Positions 42,828 through 51,484 of a stretch of DNA of 64,000 nucleotides are shown piece by piece (positions within the stretch are counted from its first letter, which is position 1; every line of letters starts with the position of its first letter). The stretch spans positions 404-64,403 of the forward strand of contig NZ_RZNJ01000006.1 in assembly GCF_003994485.1 (NCBI RefSeq), given 5' to 3'. Under the pieces are notes generated by a model. The model had not been told where the DNA came from, did no database searches, and saw only the letters and a program-made list of their open reading frames with translations. Source of the DNA: Arsenicitalea aurantiaca. GTDB taxonomy: Bacteria > Pseudomonadota > Alphaproteobacteria > Rhizobiales > Devosiaceae. Both the position numbers and the translations under genes were made by a program.

Positions 42828-44249
42828 ATGCCGGGCATCGTCCCCATCATCCTTGCCGGTGGGCAGGGTACGCGGCTCTGGCCGCTGTCGCGGGCGGCCC
42901 GCCCCAAGCAGTTCCTGCCGCTGGTGGGGCCGACGAGCCCCTATCGGCAGACGCTCGAGCGGGTGAGCGGCCCCGCCTATACCGCCCCCGTCATCGTGAC
43001 CAATACCGAATACCGCTTCATCGCCGCCGAGCAGGCCGAGGAGGCGGGCGTGACCCCCGCGACGATCCTGCTCGAGCCAGTCATGCGCAACACGACCGCC
43101 GCCATCGCCGCGGCGGCGCTGTTCGCGCGGGAGCGGTTCGGGGCGGAGGCCGTGCTGCACGTCCTGCCCTCGGACCATGCGGTCGAGACCGATGAAGGCT
43201 ATTGGGACGCGGTGGACCGGGCGGCGCGCGCCGCGGCATCGGGACGGCTCGTCACCTTCGGGATCACCCCCACCGCGCCCGAAACGGGCTATGGCTATAT
43301 TTCGCTCGGCCCAGAAGGCACCGAGGGCGTGCACGGGGTCGCGCGGTTCGTCGAAAAGCCGGATGTGGTGCGGGCAGAGGAGATGCTCGCTGAGGGCGGC
43401 TTTCTCTGGAATTCGGGCATGTTCATGCTGGGAGCCGGGCATTTCCTCGCCGAATGCGCGGCGCTTGCCCCCGAGATCCTTGCCGGGGCGGAAAAGGCGG
43501 TGGCCGAAGCGCGTGCCGATCTCGATTTCCTGCGGCTCGCCGAGGCGCCGTTCGCGTCCGTGCCATCGGTCTCGGTCGACTACGCCATCTTCGAGAAGAC
43601 CGAAAAGGCAGCCGTGATCCCCGTCGGCTTCTTCTGGTCGGATCTTGGGAGCTGGGACGCGGTCTGGAAGGTGAGCGACAAGGATGCGGCGGGTAATGTG
43701 ACCCATGGGCCCGCGACGCTTTCGGGCACGCAGCGCTCGCTCGTCGTTTCGGAAAAGGCGCATGTGGCGATCGACGGGCTCGAGGATCTGACGGTGATCG
43801 CCAGCGAGGACGCGATCTATATCGGGCGCATGCAGGACGCCCAGAAGGTCGGCCAGATGGTGAAGACGCTGCGCGGACACGCGATGACCGCGGGGCTGAC
43901 CGAAATCCACCGGACCGAATACCGCCCCTGGGGCGGATATTCCTCGGTGCTGTCGGGGTCGCGCTTCCAGGTGAAGCGGCTCTTCGTAAAGCCGGGCAAG
44001 CGCCTCAGCCTGCAGCTTCACCACCACCGGGCCGAACACTGGATCGTCGTTTCGGGCACCGCCGAGGTGACGCTCGACGGGACGGTGACGATGCTGACGG
44101 AAAACGAGAGCATCTATCTGCCATTGGGATGCAGCCACCGGCTGGCCAATCCGGGCAAGATCCTGCTCGAATTGATCGAGGTGCAGACCGGCTCCTATCT
44201 CGGCGAGGACGACATCATCCGCATAGAAGACGAATTCGGGCGCGAGTGA
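42828..44249 (+). CDS. manC: Mannose-1-phosphate guanylyltransferase/mannose-6-phosphate isomerase (type II)
   Basis: The 473-residue bifunctional enzyme makes GDP-mannose for surface polysaccharides. The N-terminal nucleotidyltransferase domain starts with PIILAGGQGTRLWPLSRAA and includes FVEKPDVVRAEEML. The C-terminal cupin (from about residue 355) carries RPWGGYSSVL, KPGKRLSLQLHHHRAEHWIVVSGTA and the metal-site residues of type II phosphomannose isomerases. The start at 42828 is set by the first residues of the nucleotide-binding strand; an upstream extension of 28 codons is unlikely. It stands as a single gene. No other polysaccharide genes are nearby. Confidence 0.94.
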   Translation: MPGIVPIILAGGQGTRLWPLSRAARPKQFLPLVGPTSPYRQTLERVSGPAYTAPVIVTNTEYRFIAAEQAEEAGVTPATILLEPVMRNTTAAIAAAALFARERFGAEAVLHVLPSDHAVETDEGYWDAVDRAARAAASGRLVTFGITPTAPETGYGYISLGPEGTEGVHGVARFVEKPDVVRAEEMLAEGGFLWNSGMFMLGAGHFLAECAALAPEILAGAEKAVAEARADLDFLRLAEAPFASVPSVSVDYAIFEKTEKAAVIPVGFFWSDLGSWDAVWKVSDKDAAGNVTHGPATLSGTQRSLVVSEKAHVAIDGLEDLTVIASEDAIYIGRMQDAQKVGQMVKTLRGHAMTAGLTEIHRTEYRPWGGYSSVLSGSRFQVKRLFVKPGKRLSLQLHHHRAEHWIVVSGTAEVTLDGTVTMLTENESIYLPLGCSHRLANPGKILLELIEVQTGSYLGEDDIIRIEDEFGRE

Positions 44250-44262
44250 CGCGCCTCCCCGG

Positions 44263-44290
44263 TTGCGCGCGCGCCGGCAAGGCTTAGTGT
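44263..44290 (+). promoter_or_regulatory. Possible promoter of the FAH hydrolase gene
   Basis: TTGCGC and TAGTGT are 16 bp apart. The sequence after it (GTGCGCCC, then AACAAAAAGGGA) closely resembles that before the SDR gene at 46167, suggesting the same kind of leader. Confidence 0.35.
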
Positions 44291-44321
44291 GCGCCCGAGC
44301 GAACAAAAAGGGAATCGCCTC

Positions 44322-45008
44322 ATGTCCGAATATGTCGTTGCGCCCCTGCCGCCAGTGGTGCTGCCGATCGCGGGGATCGGGGCCTTTCCGGTACGTCGGG
44401 TGTTCTGCGTGGGGCGCAATTATGCCGAGCACGCCCGCGAGATGGGGCACGATCCCGACCGGGAGCCGCCCTTCTTCTTTTCCAAGCCCGCCGATGCGCT
44501 GGTCGCGGGGGATGCGGACGTGCCCTATCCGCCCCGCACGCAGGACCTGCATTTCGAGGTCGAGCTCGTCGCGGCGATCTGGAAGGAGGGCAGCGACATC
44601 GACCCCGAGACGGCGCTCACCCATGTGTGGGGCTATGGGGTGGGGATCGATCTCACCCGGCGCGACCTGCAGGCGGAGGCCAAGAAGGCCGGCCGGCCCT
44701 GGGACATGGCCAAGGGGTTCGACGCCTCGGCGCCCATCGGCAAGCTGATGCCCGTCGACCAGATCGGCCACAGGAAGACCGGCGCGATCACGCTCAAGGT
44801 CAATGGCGAAATCCGCCAAAGCGCGGACATTTCGGACATGATCTGGAGCCCGGCGGAGACCATCGCCCATCTCTCGGGGCTCGTGCGGCTGATGCCGGGG
44901 GATCTCGTCTTCACCGGCACCCCGGCCGGGGTCGGCGCCTGCCGGCGCGGGGATCTGCTCGAGGGCGAGGTCGAGGGGATCGGCACCGTGACCGCACGCA
45001 TCGTCTGA
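44322..45008 (+). CDS. Fumarylacetoacetate hydrolase (FAH) family protein
   Basis: The 228-residue protein is a small FAH-fold hydrolase/isomerase. FCVGRNYAEHAREMG, FFFSKPADALV and the metal-binding ELVAAIWK (Glu after HFEV) and GYGVGIDLTRRDLQ are characteristic, as is VFTGTPAGVGACRRGD at the end. Sequence places it near fumarylpyruvate hydrolase or 2,4-diketo-3-deoxy-acid hydrolases rather than true fumarylacetoacetase. A related leader and the SDR and RidA genes nearby hint at a role in breaking down a keto-acid. A GGGA site lies 7-10 bp before the ATG. Confidence 0.88.
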   Translation: MSEYVVAPLPPVVLPIAGIGAFPVRRVFCVGRNYAEHAREMGHDPDREPPFFFSKPADALVAGDADVPYPPRTQDLHFEVELVAAIWKEGSDIDPETALTHVWGYGVGIDLTRRDLQAEAKKAGRPWDMAKGFDASAPIGKLMPVDQIGHRKTGAITLKVNGEIRQSADISDMIWSPAETIAHLSGLVRLMPGDLVFTGTPAGVGACRRGDLLEGEVEGIGTVTARIV

Positions 45009-46105
45009 TGGTCGTCTGGTCGCCCCAGCAGGACGAGGCCCTGACCCGCGTCGCCGCATGGCTCAAGGACAAGGACGGCCCGCAGGTGTTCCGGCTTTTC
45101 GGCTGGGCGGGGACCGGCAAGTCTATGCTCGCCCGGCATCTGGCGCAGGGGGTGAAATCGGTCAAATACGCCGCGTTCACCGGCAAGGCGGCGCTCGTCA
45201 TGCGCAAGCACGGGTGCCGGGGCGCATCGACCATCCACAGCCTCATCTATTCGCTGGTGTCCGAAAAGGAGGGCGAGCCCAAATTCGCGCTCGACCCGGA
45301 ATCGGAGGCGGCGAGCGCCGATCTCATCGTCATCGACGAGGTCTCGATGGTGGACGAGCAGCTGGGGCGGGATCTCTTGAGCTTCGGCACCAAGGTGCTG
45401 GTGCTGGGCGATCCGTTCCAGCTGCCGCCGGTGCAGGGGGCGGGGTTCTTCACCAGCGTCGAGCCCGATCTGATGCTGACCGAGATCCACCGGCAGGCGC
45501 GGGACAATCCGATCATCGCGATGTCGGTGGAGATCCGCGAGGGGGGGCGGCTCGAGCGGGGGCGGTTCGGGGATTCCGTCGTCATCGGGCGGGGCGAGGT
45601 CGACCGGGATGCGGTGCTCGAGGCCGACCAGGTGCTGGTGGGGCGCAACAAGACGCGGCTGCACTACAACGACCGGCTGCGGGAATTGAGGGGCCTGCCC
45701 TTTCACGAGCCGGTGGTGGGGGACCGGCTCGTCTGCCTGCGCAACAATCCGCAGAAGAAGCTGCTCAACGGGCAGATCTGGACGGTGGGGGAGGTCAAGC
45801 GCAAGAATTCGGGGCGCTACCAGCTGCAGCTCGACCCCGACGAGACGGCGGGCACCAAGGCGCAGGCCAAGGTGCTGGTGCACCGGGCGTTCTTTGCGGG
45901 CGAGGAGGATCTGCTGCCCTGGCCCGAGCGCCGGCAGTTCGACGAGTTCACCTTCGGCTATTGCCTGACCGTTCACAAGGCGCAGGGCAGCCAGTGGGAC
46001 AATGTCTATCTCTTCAACGAGAGCGGGGTGTTTCGCGAGGAGGCGCGGCGCTGGCTCTATACCGGGGTCACCCGCGCGGCGGAGCGGATCACCGTCGTAT
46101 CCTGA
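45008..46105 (+). CDS. RecD-like superfamily 1 DNA helicase
   Basis: The 365-residue protein is a compact SF1 helicase: Walker A FGWAGTGKSMLARHL near residue 28, AAFTGKAALVM (motif Ia), Walker B LIVIDEVSMVD near 108, LGDPFQLPPVQG (motif III), and a UvrD-like C-terminal FGYCLTVHKAQGSQWDNV and YTGVTRAAE. It lacks the N-terminal domain of RecD2 and so is a shorter ATP-dependent helicase. Its ATG overlaps the FAH stop as TGATG, so it is co-translated with an unrelated metabolic gene, which says nothing about its role. Probably DNA repair. Confidence 0.88.
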   Translation: MVVWSPQQDEALTRVAAWLKDKDGPQVFRLFGWAGTGKSMLARHLAQGVKSVKYAAFTGKAALVMRKHGCRGASTIHSLIYSLVSEKEGEPKFALDPESEAASADLIVIDEVSMVDEQLGRDLLSFGTKVLVLGDPFQLPPVQGAGFFTSVEPDLMLTEIHRQARDNPIIAMSVEIREGGRLERGRFGDSVVIGRGEVDRDAVLEADQVLVGRNKTRLHYNDRLRELRGLPFHEPVVGDRLVCLRNNPQKKLLNGQIWTVGEVKRKNSGRYQLQLDPDETAGTKAQAKVLVHRAFFAGEEDLLPWPERRQFDEFTFGYCLTVHKAQGSQWDNVYLFNESGVFREEARRWLYTGVTRAAERITVVS

Positions 46106-46111
46106 GCAGCC

Positions 46112-46139
46112 TTGACGCCGCCCCCTGCCCCGCTAACGT
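46112..46139 (+). promoter_or_regulatory. Probable promoter of the SDR-RidA genes
   Basis: TTGACG (46112-46117) and TAACGT (46134-46139) are 16 bp apart, followed by a short leader with GGGAGG before the TTG start of the SDR gene. Confidence 0.5.
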
Positions 46140-46166
46140 GCGCCCCAACAAAAAAGGGAGGCTGCA

Positions 46167-46919
46167 TTGGGACGGCTGGACGGCAAGACGGCATTCGTGA
46201 CGGCGGGCGGCGCGGGGATCGGGGGCGCGGTGGCGCTGGCCTTTGCGCGCGAGGGGGCGCGGGTGATCGCGACGGACCGCGACGCGGGCACGCTCGAGAA
46301 AGTCGCCGAGCAATTGCGCGGCATCGGGGGCGATCACGAGACCCATGTGCTCGACGTGACCGATCACGAGGGGCTCCGCGAGGCGGCTGCCCGGCACGCG
46401 GATGTGGACACACTCTTCAATTGCGCGGGATGGGTGCATGAGGGGATGCTCGAGACGACGAGCCTTGCGGACTGGGACCGGTCCTTCGCCATCAACGTCA
46501 CGGGCATGTTCGTCTTGACCCAGGCGTTCCTGCCGCATTTCCTCGGGCGCGGGAAAGGCAATGTCATCAACGTCGCCTCGGTCGCCTCTTCGCTCAAGGG
46601 CGTACCGAACCGGCTCGCCTACATGACCACCAAGGCGGCCGTGATCGGCTTCACCAAGTCGATCGCGTTCGACTACATGTCGCGCGGCATCCGCGCCAAT
46701 GCGATCTGCCCGGGGAGCGTCGACAGCCCGTCGCTGCACGATCGGGCCAATCGCACGGGCGATCACGACAAGGCCTGGGCGGGGTTCATTGCCCGGCAGC
46801 CCATGGGGCGCATGGCCCAGCCGGACGAAATGGCGCATATCGCGGTCTATCTCGCCAGCGACGAATCGGCCTATGCCACGGGCGCGAATTTCGTCGTCGA
46901 TGGCGGCATCACACTCTGA
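46167..46919 (+). CDS. Short-chain dehydrogenase/reductase, DHRS6/BDH2-like, TTG start
   Basis: The 250-residue classical SDR has an NAD-binding loop AFVTAGGAGIGGAVA, the NAG motif in LFNCAGWVH, catalytic Ser in NVASVASS and YMTTKAAVIG (Tyr-x-x-x-Lys). The first 12 residues and the ending YATGANFVVDGG strongly resemble the DHRS6/BDH2 group and bacterial 2-keto-3-deoxy-sugar-acid dehydrogenases. The TTG start lies 6 bp after GGGAGG; the next ATG is far inside the protein. It is followed 11 bp later by a RidA gene. Exact substrate unknown. Confidence 0.88.
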   Translation: MGRLDGKTAFVTAGGAGIGGAVALAFAREGARVIATDRDAGTLEKVAEQLRGIGGDHETHVLDVTDHEGLREAAARHADVDTLFNCAGWVHEGMLETTSLADWDRSFAINVTGMFVLTQAFLPHFLGRGKGNVINVASVASSLKGVPNRLAYMTTKAAVIGFTKSIAFDYMSRGIRANAICPGSVDSPSLHDRANRTGDHDKAWAGFIARQPMGRMAQPDEMAHIAVYLASDESAYATGANFVVDGGITL

Positions 46920-46930
46920 GGGACAACATC

Positions 46931-47281
46931 ATGACCATTACCCGTTTCCACTCCGGCCCCCGCATGAGCCAGGCCGTGCGCCATGGCAACACGCTCTATC
47001 TCGCCGGCCAGGTGGCTGACGATGCGACCGCATCGGTCGAGAGCCAGACCGAGCAGGTGCTCGCCAAGGTCGACGCGCTGCTCGCCGAGGGCGGCAGCAG
47101 CAAGTCCAAGCTGCTGTCGGTGCAGGTGATCCTCGCCAACATCGCCGATTTCGCCGCGATGAACAGCGTCTACGACAAGTGGATCGACCCGGCCAATCCG
47201 GCGGCCCGCGCCTGCATCGAAGCGCGGCTGGCCAATCCCTCGCTGCGCGTCGAGATCCTCGCGATCGCCGCGGTCGACTGA
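46931..47281 (+). CDS. RidA/YjgF/Rid-family protein
   Basis: The 116-residue protein has the Rid fold: SQAVRHGNTLYLAGQVADD at the N-terminus and ARACIEARLANPSLRVEILAIAAV at the C-terminus, which includes the Arg that binds the carboxylate in active RidA enzymes. These proteins hydrolyse reactive enamine/imine intermediates from amino-acid metabolism. The shorter active-site loop suggests a Rid subfamily other than classical RidA. It is cotranscribed with the SDR and ends before a strong terminator. Confidence 0.87.
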   Translation: MTITRFHSGPRMSQAVRHGNTLYLAGQVADDATASVESQTEQVLAKVDALLAEGGSSKSKLLSVQVILANIADFAAMNSVYDKWIDPANPAARACIEARLANPSLRVEILAIAAVD

Positions 47282-47300
47282 GCGTTCGGCACGGACGAAC

Positions 47301-47335
47301 AAAGGCCTCTCCTCCTGCCGGGGGAGAGGCCTTTT
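47301..47335. terminator. Strong bidirectional rho-independent terminator
   Basis: AAAGGCCTCTCC and GGAGAGGCCTTTT form a perfect 12 bp stem around about ten bases, with T/A runs on both sides. It ends the SDR-RidA operon and the convergent VOC gene 14 bp away. Confidence 0.92.
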
Positions 47336-47348
47336 CCGTCTGGCCGGG

Positions 47349-48266
47349 TCAGCTGAGAAGCACGCGCAGCCGGTTTCCCGAAGGATCGCGCGTCTCGATG
47401 CCGCCCTCGATTTCGGTCGTTGAAACCTTCATCGCGGCAAGGCGCGAGCGGACGCCCGCCAGCGCCGCGGCATCGGGCAGGTTGATGGCGAAAAAGCGCA
47501 GGCCCGCGCTGTCGGGCGCCGGCAGGCGCGCATCGGGGCCCGCCCAGACATTGAAGGCGATGGCGTGGGGCGTGTAGTGGAGCCCGACATCGCCCATGCC
47601 GAAGGCGCGGATGATGAAGAGCCCGCCAAAGCCCAGCCCGTCACGGTAAAAACGCATGGCCTCGTCGAGATCCCTGACGTGCACATGGACGTGCCCGATG
47701 CGCGTGCCCGCGGGCATAAGGGGGCTCAGCACGGGGTCGGGCCCCAGCTCGCCGAGCAGATCCTCAAGATCGATCGGCTCGCGCCCCGAATGCGGGCGGC
47801 CATCGGCCGTGACGGCATAGGCACCCGCTTCCGGATCCCCCAGCGTACCCCGCCAGGGCGTCTCGAAGGTGATCTCGATGCCGTTGCCGTCATGATCCCA
47901 GAGATAGATGGCCTCGGAGACCAGATGGTCGGTGGGGGCGATGCGGACATTGGCGCGGAGCGCGCGGACGACCAGCTGGGCCATTTCGGCGCGGGTCGGG
48001 ACGTGGATGGCGACGTGATAGAGCCCGAGCGTGCGCGGGGTCACCCTGGTGCGGGCCCCGGTTTCAAGGACGATCAGGGGCTTGCCCCCGACGCCGAGGG
48101 AGAGGACGCCATCGGTTTCGGAGAGGAGCTCGAGCCCGACGACATCGCCCCAGATGGCGAGCGCCTCAGCGCGGTCGGTGACGGCGATGTGGACGGGGCC
48201 GAGCGTGGTCGAGAGCGGCAGGAGCGGCGCGCTGCGCACGCTGGACTGCGATTCAACGGGGAACAT
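47349..48266 (-). CDS. Two-domain VOC/glyoxalase-fold protein (CatE-like)
   Basis: The 305-residue protein has two vicinal-oxygen-chelate modules. The first (about 20-135) runs from LGPVHIAVTDRAEALAIW to the GNGIEITFETP end. The second (about 190-305) runs from RIGHVHVHVRDLDEAMRFY to SGNRLRVLLS. The layout matches CatE-type catechol-2,3-dioxygenases. In the second module His residues of HVHVHV and LHYTPH are in place, but the last strand reads NRLRVLL where a metal-binding Glu is usual, so catalytic activity is uncertain. It is a lone gene between two terminators. Confidence 0.8.
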   Translation of the reverse strand: MFPVESQSSVRSAPLLPLSTTLGPVHIAVTDRAEALAIWGDVVGLELLSETDGVLSLGVGGKPLIVLETGARTRVTPRTLGLYHVAIHVPTRAEMAQLVVRALRANVRIAPTDHLVSEAIYLWDHDGNGIEITFETPWRGTLGDPEAGAYAVTADGRPHSGREPIDLEDLLGELGPDPVLSPLMPAGTRIGHVHVHVRDLDEAMRFYRDGLGFGGLFIIRAFGMGDVGLHYTPHAIAFNVWAGPDARLPAPDSAGLRFFAINLPDAAALAGVRSRLAAMKVSTTEIEGGIETRDPSGNRLRVLLS

Positions 48267-48311
48267 GGGCGTGCCTTTCGGATGTGCTGACCCCGAAGAT
48301 AGGCGCCAGAG

Positions 48312-48333
48312 GGGACGGGGCGTACCCCGTCCC
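48312..48333 (-). terminator. Hairpin after the ABC-2 permease gene
   Basis: GGGACGGGG and CCCCGTCCC form a perfect 9 bp stem with a 4-base loop, 33 bp downstream of the permease stop on the minus strand. No T run follows. Confidence 0.5.
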
Positions 48334-48365
48334 TGCCGAAGGGTTCGTTCGGTAAATCTGCCCGG

Positions 48366-49247
48366 TCAGTCGATCACGCGCCGCCGGTATTCGCTGGCGA
48401 GGTAGAGCACGATGCCGGCAAAGAGGATGCCCGTCGCCATGCCCACCCAATCGATGTTGGAAATGAGATTGCCGATCAGGACGGAGGCTTCGAGCGGGGT
48501 TTCGGAGAGGATCTGCGCCTGCCAGATCTCGCGGTCGACCGCGAACTGGCTGCGGGCGTTGAGGAAGGAGAAGACGTAGCCGCCATCGGGCCCGTCCCCG
48601 AAGAAGAGCAGGTTCTCGAAAAGCCCGAGGAGCGCCGGGATCAGGAAGGCGAGCGGAATGCTCCAGCGCCCGAAGACGGTCGAGAGCCCGCCCACCCAGA
48701 CATAAAAGGGCGCGTACCAGACGAGCGCGAAGATGAGGAAGGCGAGCGCGACCGCGCTGACCTGGAAGAAGCTCGAAAAGAGGCCGACGGGATCGGGCGC
48801 GGCCATCTGGTCGATGCGCAGCGCCATGGCGGCCGAAACGCCCATCAGGACGACGCCCGTCGCCAGCATGGCAAGGAAGACGAGCGCGGGAAAGGCCACG
48901 AGGCCCGCGAAGGTCTTGGTGCCGAGGATCTTCAGATCCGATTGCGGCATCGACTTCCAAAAGAGCATGGCATTGTTGCGCCGATCGGCACTGAAGGCGT
49001 CGGCGAAGTAGAAGAACAGCACCGGCAAGAGGTAGATCCACCAGAAGCCCGCCATGCCCATGAAGCCGATCTCGAAGAATTTGCCGGCGCCGGGCATGCC
49101 GAAATCCCATTCGACGCGGAGCCGCCCGAGCAGCACCGCCGAGAAGATGGCGACGGTGAAGATGAGGAGGATCGCGGCGGGCGCGTAAACGAAGGCGGCG
49201 CGATGTTCGATGTGCTCGCGTTTGACGAGTGCAAGAAAGGCTTTCAT
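48366..49247 (-). CDS. ABC-2 type transporter permease
   Basis: The 293-residue protein has six predicted membrane segments and begins MKAFLALVKREHIEHRAAFVY, like YtrC/YtrD- or BcrB-type ABC-2 permeases. Large polar loops lie between TM1 and TM2 (residues 45-62) and before the last TM. The start is fixed by an ATGA overlap with the ATPase gene. With the ATPase and the GntR-YtrA regulator it forms a three-gene exporter cassette. Substrates of such cassettes in Gram-positives are antibiotics or envelope-stress related molecules. None can be assigned here. Confidence 0.85.
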   Translation of the reverse strand: MKAFLALVKREHIEHRAAFVYAPAAILLIFTVAIFSAVLLGRLRVEWDFGMPGAGKFFEIGFMGMAGFWWIYLLPVLFFYFADAFSADRRNNAMLFWKSMPQSDLKILGTKTFAGLVAFPALVFLAMLATGVVLMGVSAAMALRIDQMAAPDPVGLFSSFFQVSAVALAFLIFALVWYAPFYVWVGGLSTVFGRWSIPLAFLIPALLGLFENLLFFGDGPDGGYVFSFLNARSQFAVDREIWQAQILSETPLEASVLIGNLISNIDWVGMATGILFAGIVLYLASEYRRRVID

Positions 49248-50128
49248 CGGGCAGCCTCCGTGGTCCCGGCATCGCGCTGCATAAGGGCAACGAAAAGATC
49301 GCTGAGGGTCGGGGTGGAGACCTGACCGAGCGGAGCTAGGGTTTCGGCGGGAACGCCTTCATAAACGAGGACGGTCTGGCCGAACCGGGTTTCGGTGAAG
49401 ACCGGCTTCAGCGCCTCTGCCTCGGCAAGCCGGGCAGGCTCGGCGATCAGCTGGGCGTAGCGCTGCCCGACGCTCTCCATGGGTGTATGCAGGATCAGCG
49501 CGCCATCGCGGATGAACATGACGTCCGAGAGCATGAACTCGATCTCGTCGACCTGGTGGGTGGTGATGAGCAGGGTTCGGTCCTCGGTCATGTAGTCCTC
49601 GAGGAGCCTGCGGTAGAAGCGCTTCCTGTAGGTGATGTCGAGCCCGAGGGTCGGCTCGTCGAGGACGAGCAGGCGCGCATCGATGGCCATGACGATCGCG
49701 AGGTGCAACTGGGCGATCATGCCCTTGGAGAGGTGCTTGACCCGGTGATGGGCCTTGACGTCCGTGCCTTCGAGAAAGCCTTCGGCGCGGGCCCGCGAAA
49801 AGCGCGGATGGATCGCCGTCAGCATCGAAAAGAGATCGGAGACCTTCAAAAAGCGCGGCAGGCTCGCGACGTCGGAGATGAAGGCGACATCCTCCATCAT
49901 CCGCGCGCGCTCGGCAAAGGGATCCCGGCCGAGCACGCGGATTTCCCCCTCGCAGGAGGTGAGCCCGAGAAGGGCATTGAGCGTCGTCGTCTTGCCGGCG
50001 CCATTGTGGCCGATCAGCCCGTAGATCCGTCCGGCGGGAATGTCGAAATCGAGCCCGTGCAGGATCTCGTTGCGCCCGAAGCGCTTGCGCAGACCGCGGG
50101 CGGAGACGATGGGTTGAGGGTCGCTCAT
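49244..50128 (-). CDS. ABC-2 type transporter ATP-binding protein
   Basis: The 294-residue ATPase has Walker A GHNGAGKTTTLNALLG near residue 38, signature LSKGMIAQLHLAIVMA (an LSKGM variant common in YtrB-type proteins), Walker B LLVLDEPTLGLD and switch His in ITTHQVDEIE. A C-terminal extension of about 70 residues follows. It overlaps both neighbours by ATGA, GntR regulator upstream and permease downstream. The upstream in-frame extension into the gntR gene was rejected. Confidence 0.9.
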   Translation of the reverse strand: MSDPQPIVSARGLRKRFGRNEILHGLDFDIPAGRIYGLIGHNGAGKTTTLNALLGLTSCEGEIRVLGRDPFAERARMMEDVAFISDVASLPRFLKVSDLFSMLTAIHPRFSRARAEGFLEGTDVKAHHRVKHLSKGMIAQLHLAIVMAIDARLLVLDEPTLGLDITYRKRFYRRLLEDYMTEDRTLLITTHQVDEIEFMLSDVMFIRDGALILHTPMESVGQRYAQLIAEPARLAEAEALKPVFTETRFGQTVLVYEGVPAETLAPLGQVSTPTLSDLFVALMQRDAGTTEAAR

Positions 50129-50478
50129 GAGGGTTTCCTTGCGAGCAGGTCTTGGATGTCGAGGCCAAGTGCCTCGATGCGGGCGGAAAGGCGGGGCCAT
50201 TCCTCGGAGAGGAATTTCTCCCGCTCGTGGACGAGCAGGCGTTCCCGTGCGCCGGGGGACACGAACATGCCGAGCCCTCTGCGGCTTTCGACGACGCCCA
50301 GATCGGTGAGCGACTGATAGGCGCGCGTGACCGTAAGGGGATTGACCGCAAGGTCCGTCGCGATCTGGCGCACCGAGGGCAGGGCCGCGTCCTCCTGGGC
50401 CTCGCCCGAGAGAATCATGGCTATGAGGCGCTGCCGGATCTGGAGGAAGATCGGCTCTCTGTCGTTCCACTGGCTCAT
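50125..50478 (-). CDS. GntR-family regulator, YtrA subfamily
   Basis: The 117-residue protein has a GntR winged helix (REPIFLQIRQRLIAMILSG, ALPSVRQIATDLAVNPLTVTRAYQSL) and the very short C-terminal region that defines the YtrA subfamily. These repress their own ABC-exporter operon. It is the first gene of the cassette, with a nearby inverted repeat upstream that could be its operator. Confidence 0.92.
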   Translation of the reverse strand: MSQWNDREPIFLQIRQRLIAMILSGEAQEDAALPSVRQIATDLAVNPLTVTRAYQSLTDLGVVESRRGLGMFVSPGARERLLVHEREKFLSEEWPRLSARIEALGLDIQDLLARKPS

Positions 50479-50487
50479 TGCATTGCC

Positions 50488-50505
50488 TAACTGGTGTAGT
50501 AGTTA
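50488..50505. promoter_or_regulatory. Candidate operator of the YtrA-type regulator
   Basis: TAACTGGTGTAGTAGTTA, just before the gntR start, has inverted ends TAACT/AGTTA around GGTGTAGT. Further TTAGG/CCTAA repeats flank it. Placement fits autorepression. Confidence 0.45.
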
Positions 50506-50637
50506 CCTAACACAGCATGTGCGCATGTCAAGCCGGTCCCGGCGCGAAATCCTCGGGCCGGGCCGGAACCGGAGGGAGCGATCGGGGTTTAGGCGCATCG
50601 GCTCTGCGCGGCGGAGCGACTGGAGGGTCAAGAGACC

Positions 50638-51480
50638 ATGAAATTCTCGCTCGGCTGCCATCTCGGCTATGAAGTGACGACGCCGACCACGATGATCCTC
50701 AACATCGAGGCGATGCGCCTCGACCGGCAGCAGGTGCAGAGCGAATCGCTGATCATCTCGCCCTTCGTCGAGGCCGAGCCGCATTGGGCGATCGAAAGCG
50801 GCAATCTCTACAGGCGGCTGGTGCTCGAACCGGGCGAATACACCATCGACTATCGGGCCGAGATTGATCTGGTGGCGAGCCGCGAGGATCCGGCGGGGAT
50901 TGCCGAGATGCCGGTGTCGCGCATTCCGCTCGAGGTGCTGCCCTATCTCTATCCCAGCCGCTATTGCCAGTCCGATCTCCTCGCCCGTTTCGCGTGGCGC
51001 GAATTCGGCGAGATCGGCACCGGGCATGACCGGATGACGGCGATCTGCAACTGGATCTACCAGCATGTCGATTATCTGAGCGGTTCGAGCGACAGCGCGA
51101 CATCGGCCTATGACACGTTTTCGCAGCGGGCCGGCGTCTGCCGAGACTTCGCGCATCTGGGCATCACCTTCGCCCGGGCGCTCGGCATTCCGGCGCGGTT
51201 CATCTCGTCCTATGCCTGGCAATTGGTGCCGCAGGACTTCCATGCGGTGTTCGAGGCGTATCTGGGCGGGCGGTGGTATCTGTTCGACGCGACGCGCCTC
51301 GCCCCGCTCGACAGCATCGTGCGGATCGGGATGGGCCGGGACGCGGCGGACACCGCGTTCGCGACCTTTTACGGCAGCGTCGTGCCGCAGCCCAAATCGG
51401 TCTGGATCGAGCCGGTCGACGGCGCGGCGGACCCGGCGCGCGAATGGACGACCGAAGCGGTGAGCGTGGTGGGCGGCTGA
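50638..51480 (+). CDS. Transglutaminase-like cysteine protease family protein
   Basis: The 280-residue protein has an N-terminal beta domain typical of bacterial transglutaminase-like proteins (about 1-120) and a papain-like catalytic core: Cys in FSQRAGVCRDFAHLGITFARALGIPARF (seen around residue 167), His in DFHAVFEAYLGG and Asp in WYLFDATR. It has no signal peptide and is presumably cytoplasmic. Similar genes are often next to those encoding circularly permuted ATP-grasp proteins, which are absent here. GGAGGGTC precedes the ATG. Function in this organism unknown. Confidence 0.87.
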   Translation: MKFSLGCHLGYEVTTPTTMILNIEAMRLDRQQVQSESLIISPFVEAEPHWAIESGNLYRRLVLEPGEYTIDYRAEIDLVASREDPAGIAEMPVSRIPLEVLPYLYPSRYCQSDLLARFAWREFGEIGTGHDRMTAICNWIYQHVDYLSGSSDSATSAYDTFSQRAGVCRDFAHLGITFARALGIPARFISSYAWQLVPQDFHAVFEAYLGGRWYLFDATRLAPLDSIVRIGMGRDAADTAFATFYGSVVPQPKSVWIEPVDGAADPAREWTTEAVSVVGG

Positions 51481-51484
51481 GCGT

